DNA of 45,435 nt from positions 1 through 45,435 of the forward strand of contig JAJVUU010000007.1 in NCBI GenBank assembly GCA_021621525.1, in the 5' to 3' direction. This DNA comes from Caryophanales bacterium. Lineage in GTDB: Bacteria > Bacillota_I > Bacilli_A > RFN20 > CAG-288. Below are positions 31,481 through 39,966 of this stretch, in pieces; the first letter of the stretch is position 1; each line of letters starts with the position of its first letter. The notes beneath the pieces are model-generated. The model made no database searches, had not been told where the DNA came from, and was given only the letters and a program-made list of their open reading frames with translations. A program made the position numbers and the translations under genes.

Positions 31481-32311
31481 ATGAAGATCAAAATCGGCGT
31501 CCGTGCACATGACTTATCTGAGAAGACGACTCCGGAAGAACTCTCTTCTGTCGTTGCATCCCATGGACTTGAAAATGTCCAGCTTGTTTTTCCGAAGGCC
31601 CTGAAGGACTATTCCTATGATGAGGACTATGTCTTGAGGGTGAAGAAGGCTTTGGATGATAACCATATCCATGTCACGATGCTGGGAGCTTATTTCAATC
31701 CTGTCCATTCCGATAGGAAGGTGGTGGAAAAAGGGATTGAGAATTTCAAGGCGAATCTCAGGATAGCCCATTATTTTGATGGAATTCCATATGTCGGAAG
31801 CGAAACAGGTTCCTATAATGATTCTCCCTGGATTTATCATCCGAAGAATCAGACGGAAGAAGGATACCAGGAAACAAAGAAGGTGTTCGAGGAACTGAAG
31901 GACTATGCCGAAAGCATCGGTTCCAGGATTGCCATTGAATCGGCATGGGGACACGTCATCTATTCCTATCAGCAGCAGGCAAGGCTTCTTAGCGAACTGG
32001 ACAGTGACAGCGTCTTTGCGACCGTCGATTTATATAACCTTTTATACGAAGGAAACTTTGAACAGAGGGATGATATCTTTGAAGGTGCTCTTCGTACGCT
32101 TGGAAACAAGGTCAGAATCATCCATATCAAGGATGGGGATGTGATCGACGGGAAGCTGATTCAGCTTGCCCCTGGGGAAGGAAGATTCCATTATGGCTTC
32201 ATGATGGACTGTATTAGAAAGTACTGTCCCGATGTGACACTTGTCTTTGAAGGAGTGAAAAAAGACAAGATTGATGCCTCCTTAAAGCTGATAGAGTCTT
32301 TGCAAAAATAA
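31481..32311 (+). CDS. Sugar phosphate isomerase/epimerase-like TIM barrel
   Basis: A 276-residue AP endonuclease family 2 / xylose isomerase-like barrel, cytosolic. Typical elements are KIKIGVRAHDL at the first strand, IAIESAWGH with the metal-binding Glu in the middle, ATVDLYNLLYEGN, and VRIIHIKDGD, then PGEGRFHYG and LVFEG near the end, which supply the remaining metal ligands. Proteins of this family isomerise or epimerise keto sugars or act on polyols; the substrate cannot be told. Its place between two pectin operons, divergent from the pectinesterase, suggests a sugar or uronate derived from pectin. The ribosome binding site is weak (AAGCGAG). Confidence 0.8.
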   Translation: MKIKIGVRAHDLSEKTTPEELSSVVASHGLENVQLVFPKALKDYSYDEDYVLRVKKALDDNHIHVTMLGAYFNPVHSDRKVVEKGIENFKANLRIAHYFDGIPYVGSETGSYNDSPWIYHPKNQTEEGYQETKKVFEELKDYAESIGSRIAIESAWGHVIYSYQQQARLLSELDSDSVFATVDLYNLLYEGNFEQRDDIFEGALRTLGNKVRIIHIKDGDVIDGKLIQLAPGEGRFHYGFMMDCIRKYCPDVTLVFEGVKKDKIDASLKLIESLQK

Positions 32312-32587
32312 GTAGAAATCTTATCGAAAACCATAATATTGCAAGTTTCACTTTACGAGATTTGCAATTTTTCTTTCATAGAAATAGTAAGAAATGCAAT
32401 GTATTATTGCAATGACTTGTATACAAGAAAAACCCGTGTCAAGAGTCAGGTAAAAATAATTTTTGCCTTAAATGCTGATAACTATCGTATTTTTTAGAAA
32501 TGTTGCAAAACTTCTACTCAATATTTTTGTTCTTGTGGTACAATACCTGTAAGCGATTTCACCTAGTAAAGAATTGCAATCAAAAAT
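32312..32587 (+). promoter_or_regulatory. Control region of operon B
   Basis: The 276 bases hold no gene. They contain TTGCAA boxes at 32339, 32362 and 32407 with a related ATGCAAT at 32394, the GntR-type palindrome at 32416-32427, and an extended -10 at 32536-32544 (TGGTACAAT) about 44 bases before ATG 32588. Confidence 0.55.
32415..32428. promoter_or_regulatory. Candidate GntR operator
   Basis: CTTGTATACAAG (32416-32427) is a perfect 12-base palindrome of the type bound by GntR-family uronate regulators, and shares CTTGTATAC with the site before operon A. The GntR gene at 43418 is the likely binder. Confidence 0.6.
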
Positions 32588-33439
32588 ATGAACAAAAAAA
32601 CATATCGACTCATGGACTTGGCAGTCTTCACACTCATCGCTTGTGCCGTCGAGGCGGTAAACGTACTCGCCTTCAACCTCATGAAGGTCAATATCGGCAA
32701 ATTCCAGTTCAATCAGGTCTACACTCTCTCCTTTGCTGCCCTGCTTGGAATGATTGCCATCTATCGATGGAACGCCTATGGTTTGGCTGTCGCTCCCTTG
32801 GCGGGTGCCGCTTCCGTCCTTGCAAGGACGATCCTGAAACAGAATGTCACGTGGAACCTGTGGCTAAGCTTCACCTTAGGTTATCTTGGCCTTTCTGTCT
32901 GCCTCTTATTTTTCTACAAAAGAGAAGGCGGAAAAATTGTTCCTAGGGATAAGGAAAGGTTACGGGACGATAAGGTGAATATGCTTCTCTATTATCTTAG
33001 CGGATATCTGAGCGTCGAGGTCCTCAGGGCCTTCTGCCAGATAGGCAGTGCTGATTACTGGCTTCTCCTTCTCAATTACATCGCCTTCGACTTGATCAAC
33101 ATTCTCTTCGGACTTGGTGTATTGCTGATTGCATTGAAGCAGGATGGACTGGTCGTGGATATGGAGTCCTATCTTCTTCATCTGAATGATATCAAGAAGA
33201 AGCTGGCCGGTCAGGAATTCGCAAGCAAGAACATCAACATCAATGTCGAGGAACTTGCCGAAGCCGATGACATCAATGAGGCTGCCGTCCTTGATGGCGG
33301 AACATTGTCCAGCGATGATCTGAAGCGCATGGAAGAGAACAGGCGCCGATTCGAAAACCGGCATTCGAAATATGATGATGAGAATGAAGAATTCGATCGT
33401 TATCGAAAATCAAAGGAGGCGAAACATGGCAGTCGCTAA
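32588..33439 (+). CDS. Six-helix membrane protein with charged tail, unknown
   Basis: A 283-residue protein I do not recognise. About six membrane segments (near residues 9-29, 43-60, 63-82, 88-108, 131-147 and 155-180) are followed by about 100 cytosolic residues rich in Glu, Asp, Lys and Arg. The compact N-terminal part, with conserved-looking small and aromatic residues, recalls ECF S-component topology, but no signature proves this. First gene of operon B; it overlaps the LplB-type permease gene by 14 bases, which indicates co-translation and a role tied to the importer. Confidence 0.8.
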   Translation: MNKKTYRLMDLAVFTLIACAVEAVNVLAFNLMKVNIGKFQFNQVYTLSFAALLGMIAIYRWNAYGLAVAPLAGAASVLARTILKQNVTWNLWLSFTLGYLGLSVCLLFFYKREGGKIVPRDKERLRDDKVNMLLYYLSGYLSVEVLRAFCQIGSADYWLLLLNYIAFDLINILFGLGVLLIALKQDGLVVDMESYLLHLNDIKKKLAGQEFASKNININVEELAEADDINEAAVLDGGTLSSDDLKRMEENRRRFENRHSKYDDENEEFDRYRKSKEAKHGSR

Positions 33440-34433
33440 ATCATTACCGAAGGCTACCGAAGATGAAATCCAGTCCATGGAAAGAGGATACTGGCGGGAT
33501 ATGCTCCACAGGATTCTCTCTGATTGGAGACTCTATCTTCTCTTCCTACCGCTTTTCTTCTTCCTTGTCTGCTGGAAATATTTCCCCATCGCATCCATGA
33601 TCGTCTCTTTCAAGGACCTTCAGATCGATTCAAGCTTCGGTGGCGGAACATTCACATCCGATTTCATCGGCTTTGACTCCTTCCTCTTCCTGTTCCAGAA
33701 GATTGACTTCTGGACAGCCTTCAGGAACACCTTCGCCTTGAGTTTCTATGGCCTTGTCTTCGGATTCCCGTTCCCCATCATCCTTGCCCTCTTCTTCTCG
33801 GAAATCAGAGTCAAATGGGTCAGAGCCATCACTCAGGTATTCACCTATCTGCCGAAATTCGTCTCTCTTGTCGTCATGACGACCTTGTTAAGCATGTTGC
33901 TGAAGTCCTCCAATGCGGAATTCGGAACCAAGGCAGGTCCTGTCGCAGCCATCTTCGAAGCGATGGGCGTCGAGAAGATGATCACCCAGCCGGGCGCCTT
34001 CAGAAGCATCTTCACCGTATCCGGCATCTGGTCTGATGCAGGCTATGGTTCCATCGTCTACTTTGCAGCCATCCTAGGCATATCACCGACGAATTACGAG
34101 GCGGCCAGGATCGATGGCGCAAGCAAGATGCAGCAGGTCAGGTATGTCACTTTCCCAGGAATGGCTCCGACGCTTGTCATCATGTTGATCCTCAAGATGG
34201 GCCAGCTTCTGACCATCGGTTATGAAAAGGTCATCCTTCTTCAGGGACTTGGATGTTCCTATATCACATCCCAGACCGTCTCGACCTATGTCATCAACGT
34301 CGTCATGGGAGATGTGTCGATGAACCAGGGTATCGGTGCGGCAGCAGACATGTTCAACTCTCTCTTATCCATGCTCCTTGTCATCGGTTCGAACAAGATT
34401 TCAAGAAAAGTCTCTTCGACTTCTCTCTTCTAG
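33426..34433 (+). CDS. ABC permease, LplB type
   Basis: Membrane subunit of a polysaccharide/oligosaccharide importer, 335 residues, six membrane segments. WKYFPIASMIVSFKDL near the N-terminus is typical of LplB/YteP-type permeases, and the EAA loop is EAARIDGASKMQQVRYVTFPGMAP. The open frame extends upstream to 33372, but ATG 33426 has AAAGGAGG directly before it and lies inside the end of the previous gene. Homologues in Bacillus (YteP with YtcP and YtcQ) serve rhamnogalacturonan oligosaccharides, which fits this locus. Confidence 0.93.
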   Translation: MAVAKSLPKATEDEIQSMERGYWRDMLHRILSDWRLYLLFLPLFFFLVCWKYFPIASMIVSFKDLQIDSSFGGGTFTSDFIGFDSFLFLFQKIDFWTAFRNTFALSFYGLVFGFPFPIILALFFSEIRVKWVRAITQVFTYLPKFVSLVVMTTLLSMLLKSSNAEFGTKAGPVAAIFEAMGVEKMITQPGAFRSIFTVSGIWSDAGYGSIVYFAAILGISPTNYEAARIDGASKMQQVRYVTFPGMAPTLVIMLILKMGQLLTIGYEKVILLQGLGCSYITSQTVSTYVINVVMGDVSMNQGIGAAADMFNSLLSMLLVIGSNKISRKVSSTSLF

Positions 34434-34443
34434 GAGGTATCCA

Positions 34444-35397
34444 ATGTCCAGTAAAACAGCAACGGGTCTTTCCAGAAAACAGTTGAAAGGCTCTTCGGGA
34501 AGCAATAAGCTCGATGCTTCCGAAATCATCTTCAAGATCATCGCCTATACGTTTGTCATCATCTTTGCCATGATTTGTCTTTATCCGCTTGTCTTTGCCC
34601 TGTCTGCCTCCATCTCCGGTGGTCAGGCCATGCTTGCAGGAGAAGTCGTTCTGTTCCCGATAGGCTTCCAGCTGGATGCCTTCAAGGATGTCGTCACGAA
34701 TAAGATGTTCTGGATGTCCTACTCCAACACCTTCTTTGTCACACTCTATGGTACGGTTTACTGCATGGGTCTTTCCATCCTCGGTGCCTATGCCCTGAGC
34801 AAGAAGAGACTCGTCGGTCATAGCTTGTTCAACTTTCTTCTCATCTTCACGATGTGGTTCTCTGCAGGTGTCATTCCGATGCATCTCAACTACCAGTCGA
34901 CCAGGTCAATTCTGACAAGCATCGGCATCGTCGACCAGAAATGGCTGATCGTCATCGCCATGGGTATGTCGGCATTCAATGTCATCCTTCTCAGAAATGC
35001 CTTTGAAAGTGTTCCAAAAGAGATTGAGGAAGCTGCCACCGTCGACGGTGCCAACGACTTCCAGATCATGTCTAAGATATATGTCCCGATGAGCAAGGCG
35101 ACTGTGGCCACGGTCGGCCTGTTCTACGGAATCTCTCGTTGGAACGGCTACTTCTGGGCTATGAAGGAAGTCGATAATGCGTACGATTTGCCTTTGCAGG
35201 TTGTCATTCAGACGCAAATTTCCGAAATGCAGTCGCAGTGGGCTGAAAACGGGGCTTCCTTGGTCAATGGTGTCTATTCGATCGAATCCTTGATCTATGC
35301 CATGATCATCTTTGCCATCATCCCGATTCTCATCATCTATCCATTCATTCAGAAATACTTCGCTGCAGGTGTCAACTTGGGAGGTGTCAAAGAATAG
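34444..35397 (+). CDS. ABC permease, LplC/YtcP type
   Basis: Partner membrane subunit, 317 residues, six membrane segments. The EAA loop is EEAATVDGANDFQIMSKIYVPMSKA, with the characteristic ISRWNGYFWAMKEV before it and the C-terminal YPFIQKYFAAGVNLGGVKE typical of this type. ATG 34444 is chosen over an upstream extension from 34336 because TAGGAGG precedes it. About 30 polar residues come before the first helix. Confidence 0.94.
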   Translation: MSSKTATGLSRKQLKGSSGSNKLDASEIIFKIIAYTFVIIFAMICLYPLVFALSASISGGQAMLAGEVVLFPIGFQLDAFKDVVTNKMFWMSYSNTFFVTLYGTVYCMGLSILGAYALSKKRLVGHSLFNFLLIFTMWFSAGVIPMHLNYQSTRSILTSIGIVDQKWLIVIAMGMSAFNVILLRNAFESVPKEIEEAATVDGANDFQIMSKIYVPMSKATVATVGLFYGISRWNGYFWAMKEVDNAYDLPLQVVIQTQISEMQSQWAENGASLVNGVYSIESLIYAMIIFAIIPILIIYPFIQKYFAAGVNLGGVKE

Positions 35398-35455
35398 TAA
35401 TTATCTTTGTCGTTACGATATGGGACGTCATGGATTACATAGGGGGAAAATAACA

Positions 35456-37633
35456 ATGAAATCCAAAAAACTTCTTACTGTAGTGATGTCGATTGCTTCT
35501 CTTGCCATGGTCGGTTGCACGCGTACTGCAGCTTCCGATACACCTGCTTCGAATACACCTGCTTCGAACGAAGGCTCTACCAGCAACTCTTCTAAACCTG
35601 CTGAAAAAGTCACTTTGAACATGTCTGTCTATTATGATAACAACGACAGACATATGAAGTTCATCGAAGGTGCTGCCGCCAAGCTTCCTTATTCTGCTGC
35701 CGACGGAAACAATTATAGGGCCGGAGGTTTCAAACCGGTCTGGAAGGCCATCCAGAAGAATCTGAACTTTGTCATCAATGATGTCTCTCCGACTGGAAAG
35801 GTCGCCATCAAGGATACCTTCAGCTCGCTGTCTACCACGGACTTCAAGTTAAATGATGTATCTGTCGATATCGCCCAGGGCAACTCCGACCAGATTCTCA
35901 ATACCGGCACCACCACCGGCAAGATTCTTGATTTGAAGCCGTATCTCAGCAAGATGCCGAACTTCAACAAATTCCTGACTGACAATCCGGCTGTCAAGAA
36001 GACCATCACTTCCAATAAAGGAAAAATCTTCTATGCTCCTTATTTCGATGGATTCGATGATTTGGAACGTATGATCATGGTCCGTCAGGATTGGGTCGAG
36101 AAACTTCTCGACGGCGATCTTCCGACGACTCTTGACACTACCACTCTTAACAAGAACTATCAGCCGTTCTACACGAAGAACATCAATTCCGATATCGATG
36201 TCCTCAATGCCGCAGGAACCGGCAAGGAAACCGTCAAGAAGGTCGTCGCTGCTGATAATAACGTCATCAAGAAGCAGAACTCACTCCCTTCCCTGACCGG
36301 CAAGAGTGCTGTCGAAACTTTGAGAAGTTACATCGATGCCACCTATAAGAAGGCCGATGGAACTTATATCTTCGGAACCAAGAGAAGTGAACTCTTCGTC
36401 GGTGGAAGAGCAATCTACGACATCGATGAACTTGTTGCTCTCTTCCGCTGTGTCAAAGGAAATGCCAAGTTCCTTACCGGCAAGGAAGTCAATGTTATTC
36501 CATTCTTCCCACGTGCAAAGACTTCCGACAGAACGACCGACTTATATCGTTTCCTTCAGTTCTTCGGTGTCCGTGGAACGGAATCCAGAAATCAGTGGTT
36601 ATATGTAGGAAAAGATGGAAAGCTTGTCGATACCCGTGGTACTGAAGAATTTGCAACTGGCCTCGAGAAACTCCATGAGATGTATCAGGATGGCCTCATC
36701 ATGCAGGACTTCACTGACCAGCTGGACCAGAAGGATGACTTCCGCGGACCGTTCCTTTCCGGCGGTGATACGGCCAAGAACTTCGGCTTTGCCACCTATG
36801 ACTACAACCAGACAACCACAATCTATAATGACACCACCAAGGATAAGACGATGAAACTTGTCTCCTTGCTTCCTGCCGTTGCCGACTGGGATGATGGAAA
36901 AGAAGGCAATTTTATCCACTATACCGAATCCTGGAGAAGCGTCAAGACGCAGGGATGGTTCATCACCTCTCAGATTGCCAATAATCAGGCAAAGCTTGAC
37001 AAGGCTTTGGAACTCTTCGATTATCTCTATTCCGAAAAAGGCAACCGTCTCATGTCCTATGGACCGGACGAATATCTTGCCAAGAATGCCGATGGTTCCA
37101 TCAAGACCATGGATTATCAGGGAAAGCAGGTTCCTATTCTCTCTGATGCCTGCAAGAAGGAAATGAAGGATCTCTGCGGTGGCAACTACACCAACTACTA
37201 TCGTTATTATCTTGGTGCTACGCTTCCTGTCGGCTATGTCAAGGAACAGGGTATGGAATATCAGACGGTCTCTGCCAAGGCTACGGATTCCCTCAACACG
37301 CTCAACCATGCCATCCAGTATGGCGTCTTGCAGCACGTTAACCACAAGGCTGACAACACCAACCATATGAACGATATCGTTCCGACGACCCTTCCGTTTA
37401 CGGAAGCCGAGAACACTCAGCTGCAAAACTTCACGGAGCTGAACACAGCCTTTACTTCCAACAAGAAGGAAATCATGACAATCTCCAAGATTGTCATCAA
37501 TGGATGGTCTACTCAGGATAACCTTGATTTCTCTTCCAAGAAGAATTATCTGAACACTGTCAATACGACCTTGAAGCTTAAAGAGTTCGTCACTCTTTAC
37601 AACGACGCCTATACTCTCTATAAGACTTTCTAA
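35456..37633 (+). CDS. Large oligosaccharide-binding lipoprotein
   Basis: A 725-residue solute-binding lipoprotein of the LplA/YtcQ type (lipobox MVGC, cysteine about 21) with a Ser/Thr/Ala/Pro-rich linker of about 30 residues containing a short repeat (DTPASNTPASN). It is markedly longer than the usual 430-550 residues, with insertions in the N-terminal lobe, which suggests a large or branched ligand. ATG 35456 is preceded by GGGGG; the longer frame from 35312 lacks the signal peptide start. With the LplB and LplC permeases it forms the importer of operon B. A strong hairpin follows the gene. Confidence 0.92.
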   Translation: MKSKKLLTVVMSIASLAMVGCTRTAASDTPASNTPASNEGSTSNSSKPAEKVTLNMSVYYDNNDRHMKFIEGAAAKLPYSAADGNNYRAGGFKPVWKAIQKNLNFVINDVSPTGKVAIKDTFSSLSTTDFKLNDVSVDIAQGNSDQILNTGTTTGKILDLKPYLSKMPNFNKFLTDNPAVKKTITSNKGKIFYAPYFDGFDDLERMIMVRQDWVEKLLDGDLPTTLDTTTLNKNYQPFYTKNINSDIDVLNAAGTGKETVKKVVAADNNVIKKQNSLPSLTGKSAVETLRSYIDATYKKADGTYIFGTKRSELFVGGRAIYDIDELVALFRCVKGNAKFLTGKEVNVIPFFPRAKTSDRTTDLYRFLQFFGVRGTESRNQWLYVGKDGKLVDTRGTEEFATGLEKLHEMYQDGLIMQDFTDQLDQKDDFRGPFLSGGDTAKNFGFATYDYNQTTTIYNDTTKDKTMKLVSLLPAVADWDDGKEGNFIHYTESWRSVKTQGWFITSQIANNQAKLDKALELFDYLYSEKGNRLMSYGPDEYLAKNADGSIKTMDYQGKQVPILSDACKKEMKDLCGGNYTNYYRYYLGATLPVGYVKEQGMEYQTVSAKATDSLNTLNHAIQYGVLQHVNHKADNTNHMNDIVPTTLPFTEAENTQLQNFTELNTAFTSNKKEIMTISKIVINGWSTQDNLDFSSKKNYLNTVNTTLKLKEFVTLYNDAYTLYKTF

Positions 37634-37649
37634 TCCGAGATGACCTTAT

Positions 37650-37680
37650 GTCAGGAGTGGAAGATTCTTCCACTCCTGAC
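37650..37680 (+). terminator. Intra-operon hairpin after the binding-protein gene
   Basis: A perfect 13-base-pair stem (37650-37662 with 37668-37680) and 5-base loop, without a T-tract. It probably stabilises the upstream mRNA or attenuates the downstream genes, raising the level of binding protein. Confidence 0.6.
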
Positions 37681-37707
37681 TTCCTGATATATGTGGGGAT
37701 ATAAAAC

Positions 37708-38289
37708 ATGAAAAAAACAAACGCATTTCTACAGAAGTACAATGGCTTTATTTCCATCGTTGCCTTTGGTCTGATGTTCGTCTTTGCCCTAGGCATGGCT
37801 ACACCTGCGGCTCCCTGCAAATCCTATCAGGATACCTATAGTTTTTATGAAGAAATCATGCCTGTCAACAATGCCGTCCTTCTTCTTTCCATCTTCGGCC
37901 TGTTGATTTCGGCCTTGTATTTCATTCTAAGAAACCATACAAGAATCATTTATTATATTTCCAACTTTGTATGGTATGGACTCAACTTCGTTTACACACT
38001 GGCTTCGGCTATCGTCATGTTTGTCGGTGTTGCCTTCTATCAGGGAAAATACAATCAGATTCCCTTTGATGCGATGTCCGAATACTTTTCAACCCATGTG
38101 GGAAGTGCATGCAATCCGAACACGCCTGTGTTTGCCATCGGATATGTTCTGGGGGCCCTTTTGCTTCTTACCTTGGTTCCCTATGTCCTTGTCTTGATTG
38201 ACAAGGTACAGCTTCGCCTACGCTATGAAGCGAATAAGAAGCTAGGTGTCACAGACGTCGTCAGCCATGATCCAAAGGAGGCTAAGTGA
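37708..38289 (+). CDS. Four-helix membrane protein, unknown
   Basis: A 193-residue protein with no recognised family. Four membrane segments near residues 13-33, 53-73, 82-107 and 144-165, with a short basic N-terminus and a charged C-terminal tail of about 25 residues. An extracytoplasmic loop after helix 1 (CKSYQDTYSFYEEIMP) and another before helix 4 each contain a cysteine. It follows the binding protein gene and is joined to the next membrane protein gene with a one-base gap. Confidence 0.8.
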   Translation: MKKTNAFLQKYNGFISIVAFGLMFVFALGMATPAAPCKSYQDTYSFYEEIMPVNNAVLLLSIFGLLISALYFILRNHTRIIYYISNFVWYGLNFVYTLASAIVMFVGVAFYQGKYNQIPFDAMSEYFSTHVGSACNPNTPVFAIGYVLGALLLLTLVPYVLVLIDKVQLRLRYEANKKLGVTDVVSHDPKEAK

Positions 38290-38290
38290 G

Positions 38291-38887
38291 ATGAAAGACA
38301 AGAGCATCGTAAAAAAGACTTCCAAGGAAAAGAAAGCAAAAAGAGAGAAGATACCCTTCTTTAAGAGGGTGAAGAATTACTTCAATCCCCAGGGCGTCCA
38401 GCTGGAGATGCTTCGCTATCGTCCCAACAAGATTTCCTATACCTTTGGTATTCTTGCTGCCGTCTTTTTTGCTGTCGGCTTCTGCTGCTTCTATTCAGGA
38501 ACCGAGCTTGGTGCCGGAAACGATAACTTCAGTCTTTTAGGTTCCAAGGCACCTGGCCCATGGCTTGGCATCGATATCGTCATCAACATCCTGATGATGC
38601 TCTTCATGCTTTTTTCAGCCATGAGAATGAAGGATTATTCTCTCCAGATGGGATATTTCTCTATCGGCATGGGTGTTTTCCAGATCATCCGCATCTTCCT
38701 TCTTCCTCTTTCCCTGATGAGATGCGGAACTATGGATATTATCATTTTCTTCCTGATTCTTGGATTCTACATCGCTTCCGGTGTCTGCTCAATCCTAGGC
38801 GGATTCTTATCCATCTATCGAGGGACAGCCTTACGGAAATTCTTAGAGACGGTGAATCCTATCGAAAACGAAAAGGTAGGGAAATAA
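38291..38887 (+). CDS. Four-helix membrane protein with basic N-terminus, unknown
   Basis: A 198-residue protein without recognised family. About 40 N-terminal residues are strongly basic (KKTSKEKKAKREK, then FFKRVKNYF), followed by four membrane segments near 47-67, 89-112, 117-138 and 147-172 and an acidic tail. The start is ATG 38291, preceded by AAAGGAGG (38274-38281), not the open frame from 38246. It lies directly before the ABC ATPase gene, which suggests a partner of the importer. Confidence 0.8.
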   Translation: MKDKSIVKKTSKEKKAKREKIPFFKRVKNYFNPQGVQLEMLRYRPNKISYTFGILAAVFFAVGFCCFYSGTELGAGNDNFSLLGSKAPGPWLGIDIVINILMMLFMLFSAMRMKDYSLQMGYFSIGMGVFQIIRIFLLPLSLMRCGTMDIIIFFLILGFYIASGVCSILGGFLSIYRGTALRKFLETVNPIENEKVGK

Positions 38888-38890
38888 TCT

Positions 38891-39961
38891 ATGGCTACTT
38901 TAAAACTTCAACATCTGAAAAAGGTATATGATGGCGGTGTCATTGCCGTACATGACTTCGATATGGAAGTCAAAGACGGTGAATTCATCGTCTTTGTCGG
39001 CCCCAGCGGATGTGGCAAATCCACGACGCTGCGTATGATAGCCGGATTGGAAGATATTTCAAGTGGCAAACTTTTGATCGATGACAAGGATTGCACCAAT
39101 CTCCCTGCCAAGGAGAGAGATATCGCCATGGTTTTCCAAAACTATGCCTTGTATGCCAACATGACGGTCTATGAGAACATGGCCTTCTCTTTGACTCTCA
39201 GGAAAGAGAATCCGGAAGCCATTCATAAGAAGGTCATGCAGGCTGCTGAAATCCTTGACTTGACCAAGCAGCTCAACAAGAAGCCGAGAGAACTTTCCGG
39301 CGGCCAGAGACAGCGTGTCGCCATGGGAAGAGCCATCGTCAGAAATCCGAAGGTCTTCCTTTTCGACGAGCCACTCTCCAATCTGGATGCCAAACTGAGA
39401 AACTCCATGAGAAGAGAAATCAAGCTTCTTCATCATAAGCTTGGCACGACGATGATCTATGTCACCCATGATCAGACGGAAGCCCTCACCCTTGCTGATA
39501 GAATCGTCGTCATGTCCATGGGTCGTGTCCAGCAGATCGGTACACCCTATGAAGTCTATCATAGACCTGCCAATGCCTTTGTCGGATATTTCATCGGCAA
39601 TCCGAGCATGAACTTCCTGGAAGGAAGGGTGCGTGGTGACCATTTCGAAGGAAAGAACGGTTTTGTCTATTCTTTCAGTGAAGATGAAAAGAATGACCTT
39701 GCTTCCCATGAAGGACAGCCTGTCCTTCTTGGCACGCGTCCGGAATCCATCTCTTTGGGCGGTGAATATGAATTCAAGGTCGATATCGTCGAACATCTCG
39801 GACAATATTCCCTCGTCCATGGCTTCTTGAATGGGTATCGTGTCATCCTCAAACTCTTGGGATGGCAGAAGTTTGAACAGAATCAGATCATTCAAATCGG
39901 TTTCAGGAAGGAAAAGGTCTGCTTCTTTGACATCGACAACGGTGCCAGAATCGGAGGTTAG
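38891..39961 (+). CDS. MsmX/UgpC-type sugar ABC ATPase
   Basis: A 356-residue ATPase with GPSGCGKST, FQNYALYANM, LSGGQRQRVAMGRAI, LFDEPLSNLDA, YVTHDQTEALTLA and a shortened TOBE region (LGTRPESI). It is the third such ATPase in the window and sits inside operon B between unknown membrane protein genes, so it is the natural motor of the LplB/LplC importer. The Q-loop (QNYALYANM) differs from the other two (QSYALYP), hinting at a dedicated permease partner. Confidence 0.95.
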   Translation: MATLKLQHLKKVYDGGVIAVHDFDMEVKDGEFIVFVGPSGCGKSTTLRMIAGLEDISSGKLLIDDKDCTNLPAKERDIAMVFQNYALYANMTVYENMAFSLTLRKENPEAIHKKVMQAAEILDLTKQLNKKPRELSGGQRQRVAMGRAIVRNPKVFLFDEPLSNLDAKLRNSMRREIKLLHHKLGTTMIYVTHDQTEALTLADRIVVMSMGRVQQIGTPYEVYHRPANAFVGYFIGNPSMNFLEGRVRGDHFEGKNGFVYSFSEDEKNDLASHEGQPVLLGTRPESISLGGEYEFKVDIVEHLGQYSLVHGFLNGYRVILKLLGWQKFEQNQIIQIGFRKEKVCFFDIDNGARIGG

Positions 39962-39966
39962 GTTCC

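Noticed and set aside
31426..31491. Longer N-terminus for the pectinesterase (start at 31491)
   Set aside because: It would overlap the divergent gene and add a non-homologous Tyr/Phe-rich stretch. ATG 31425 has a ribosome binding site.
36599..37426. 275-codon antisense frame inside the binding lipoprotein gene
   Set aside because: Shadow of the large lipoprotein gene; no start signals or domain.
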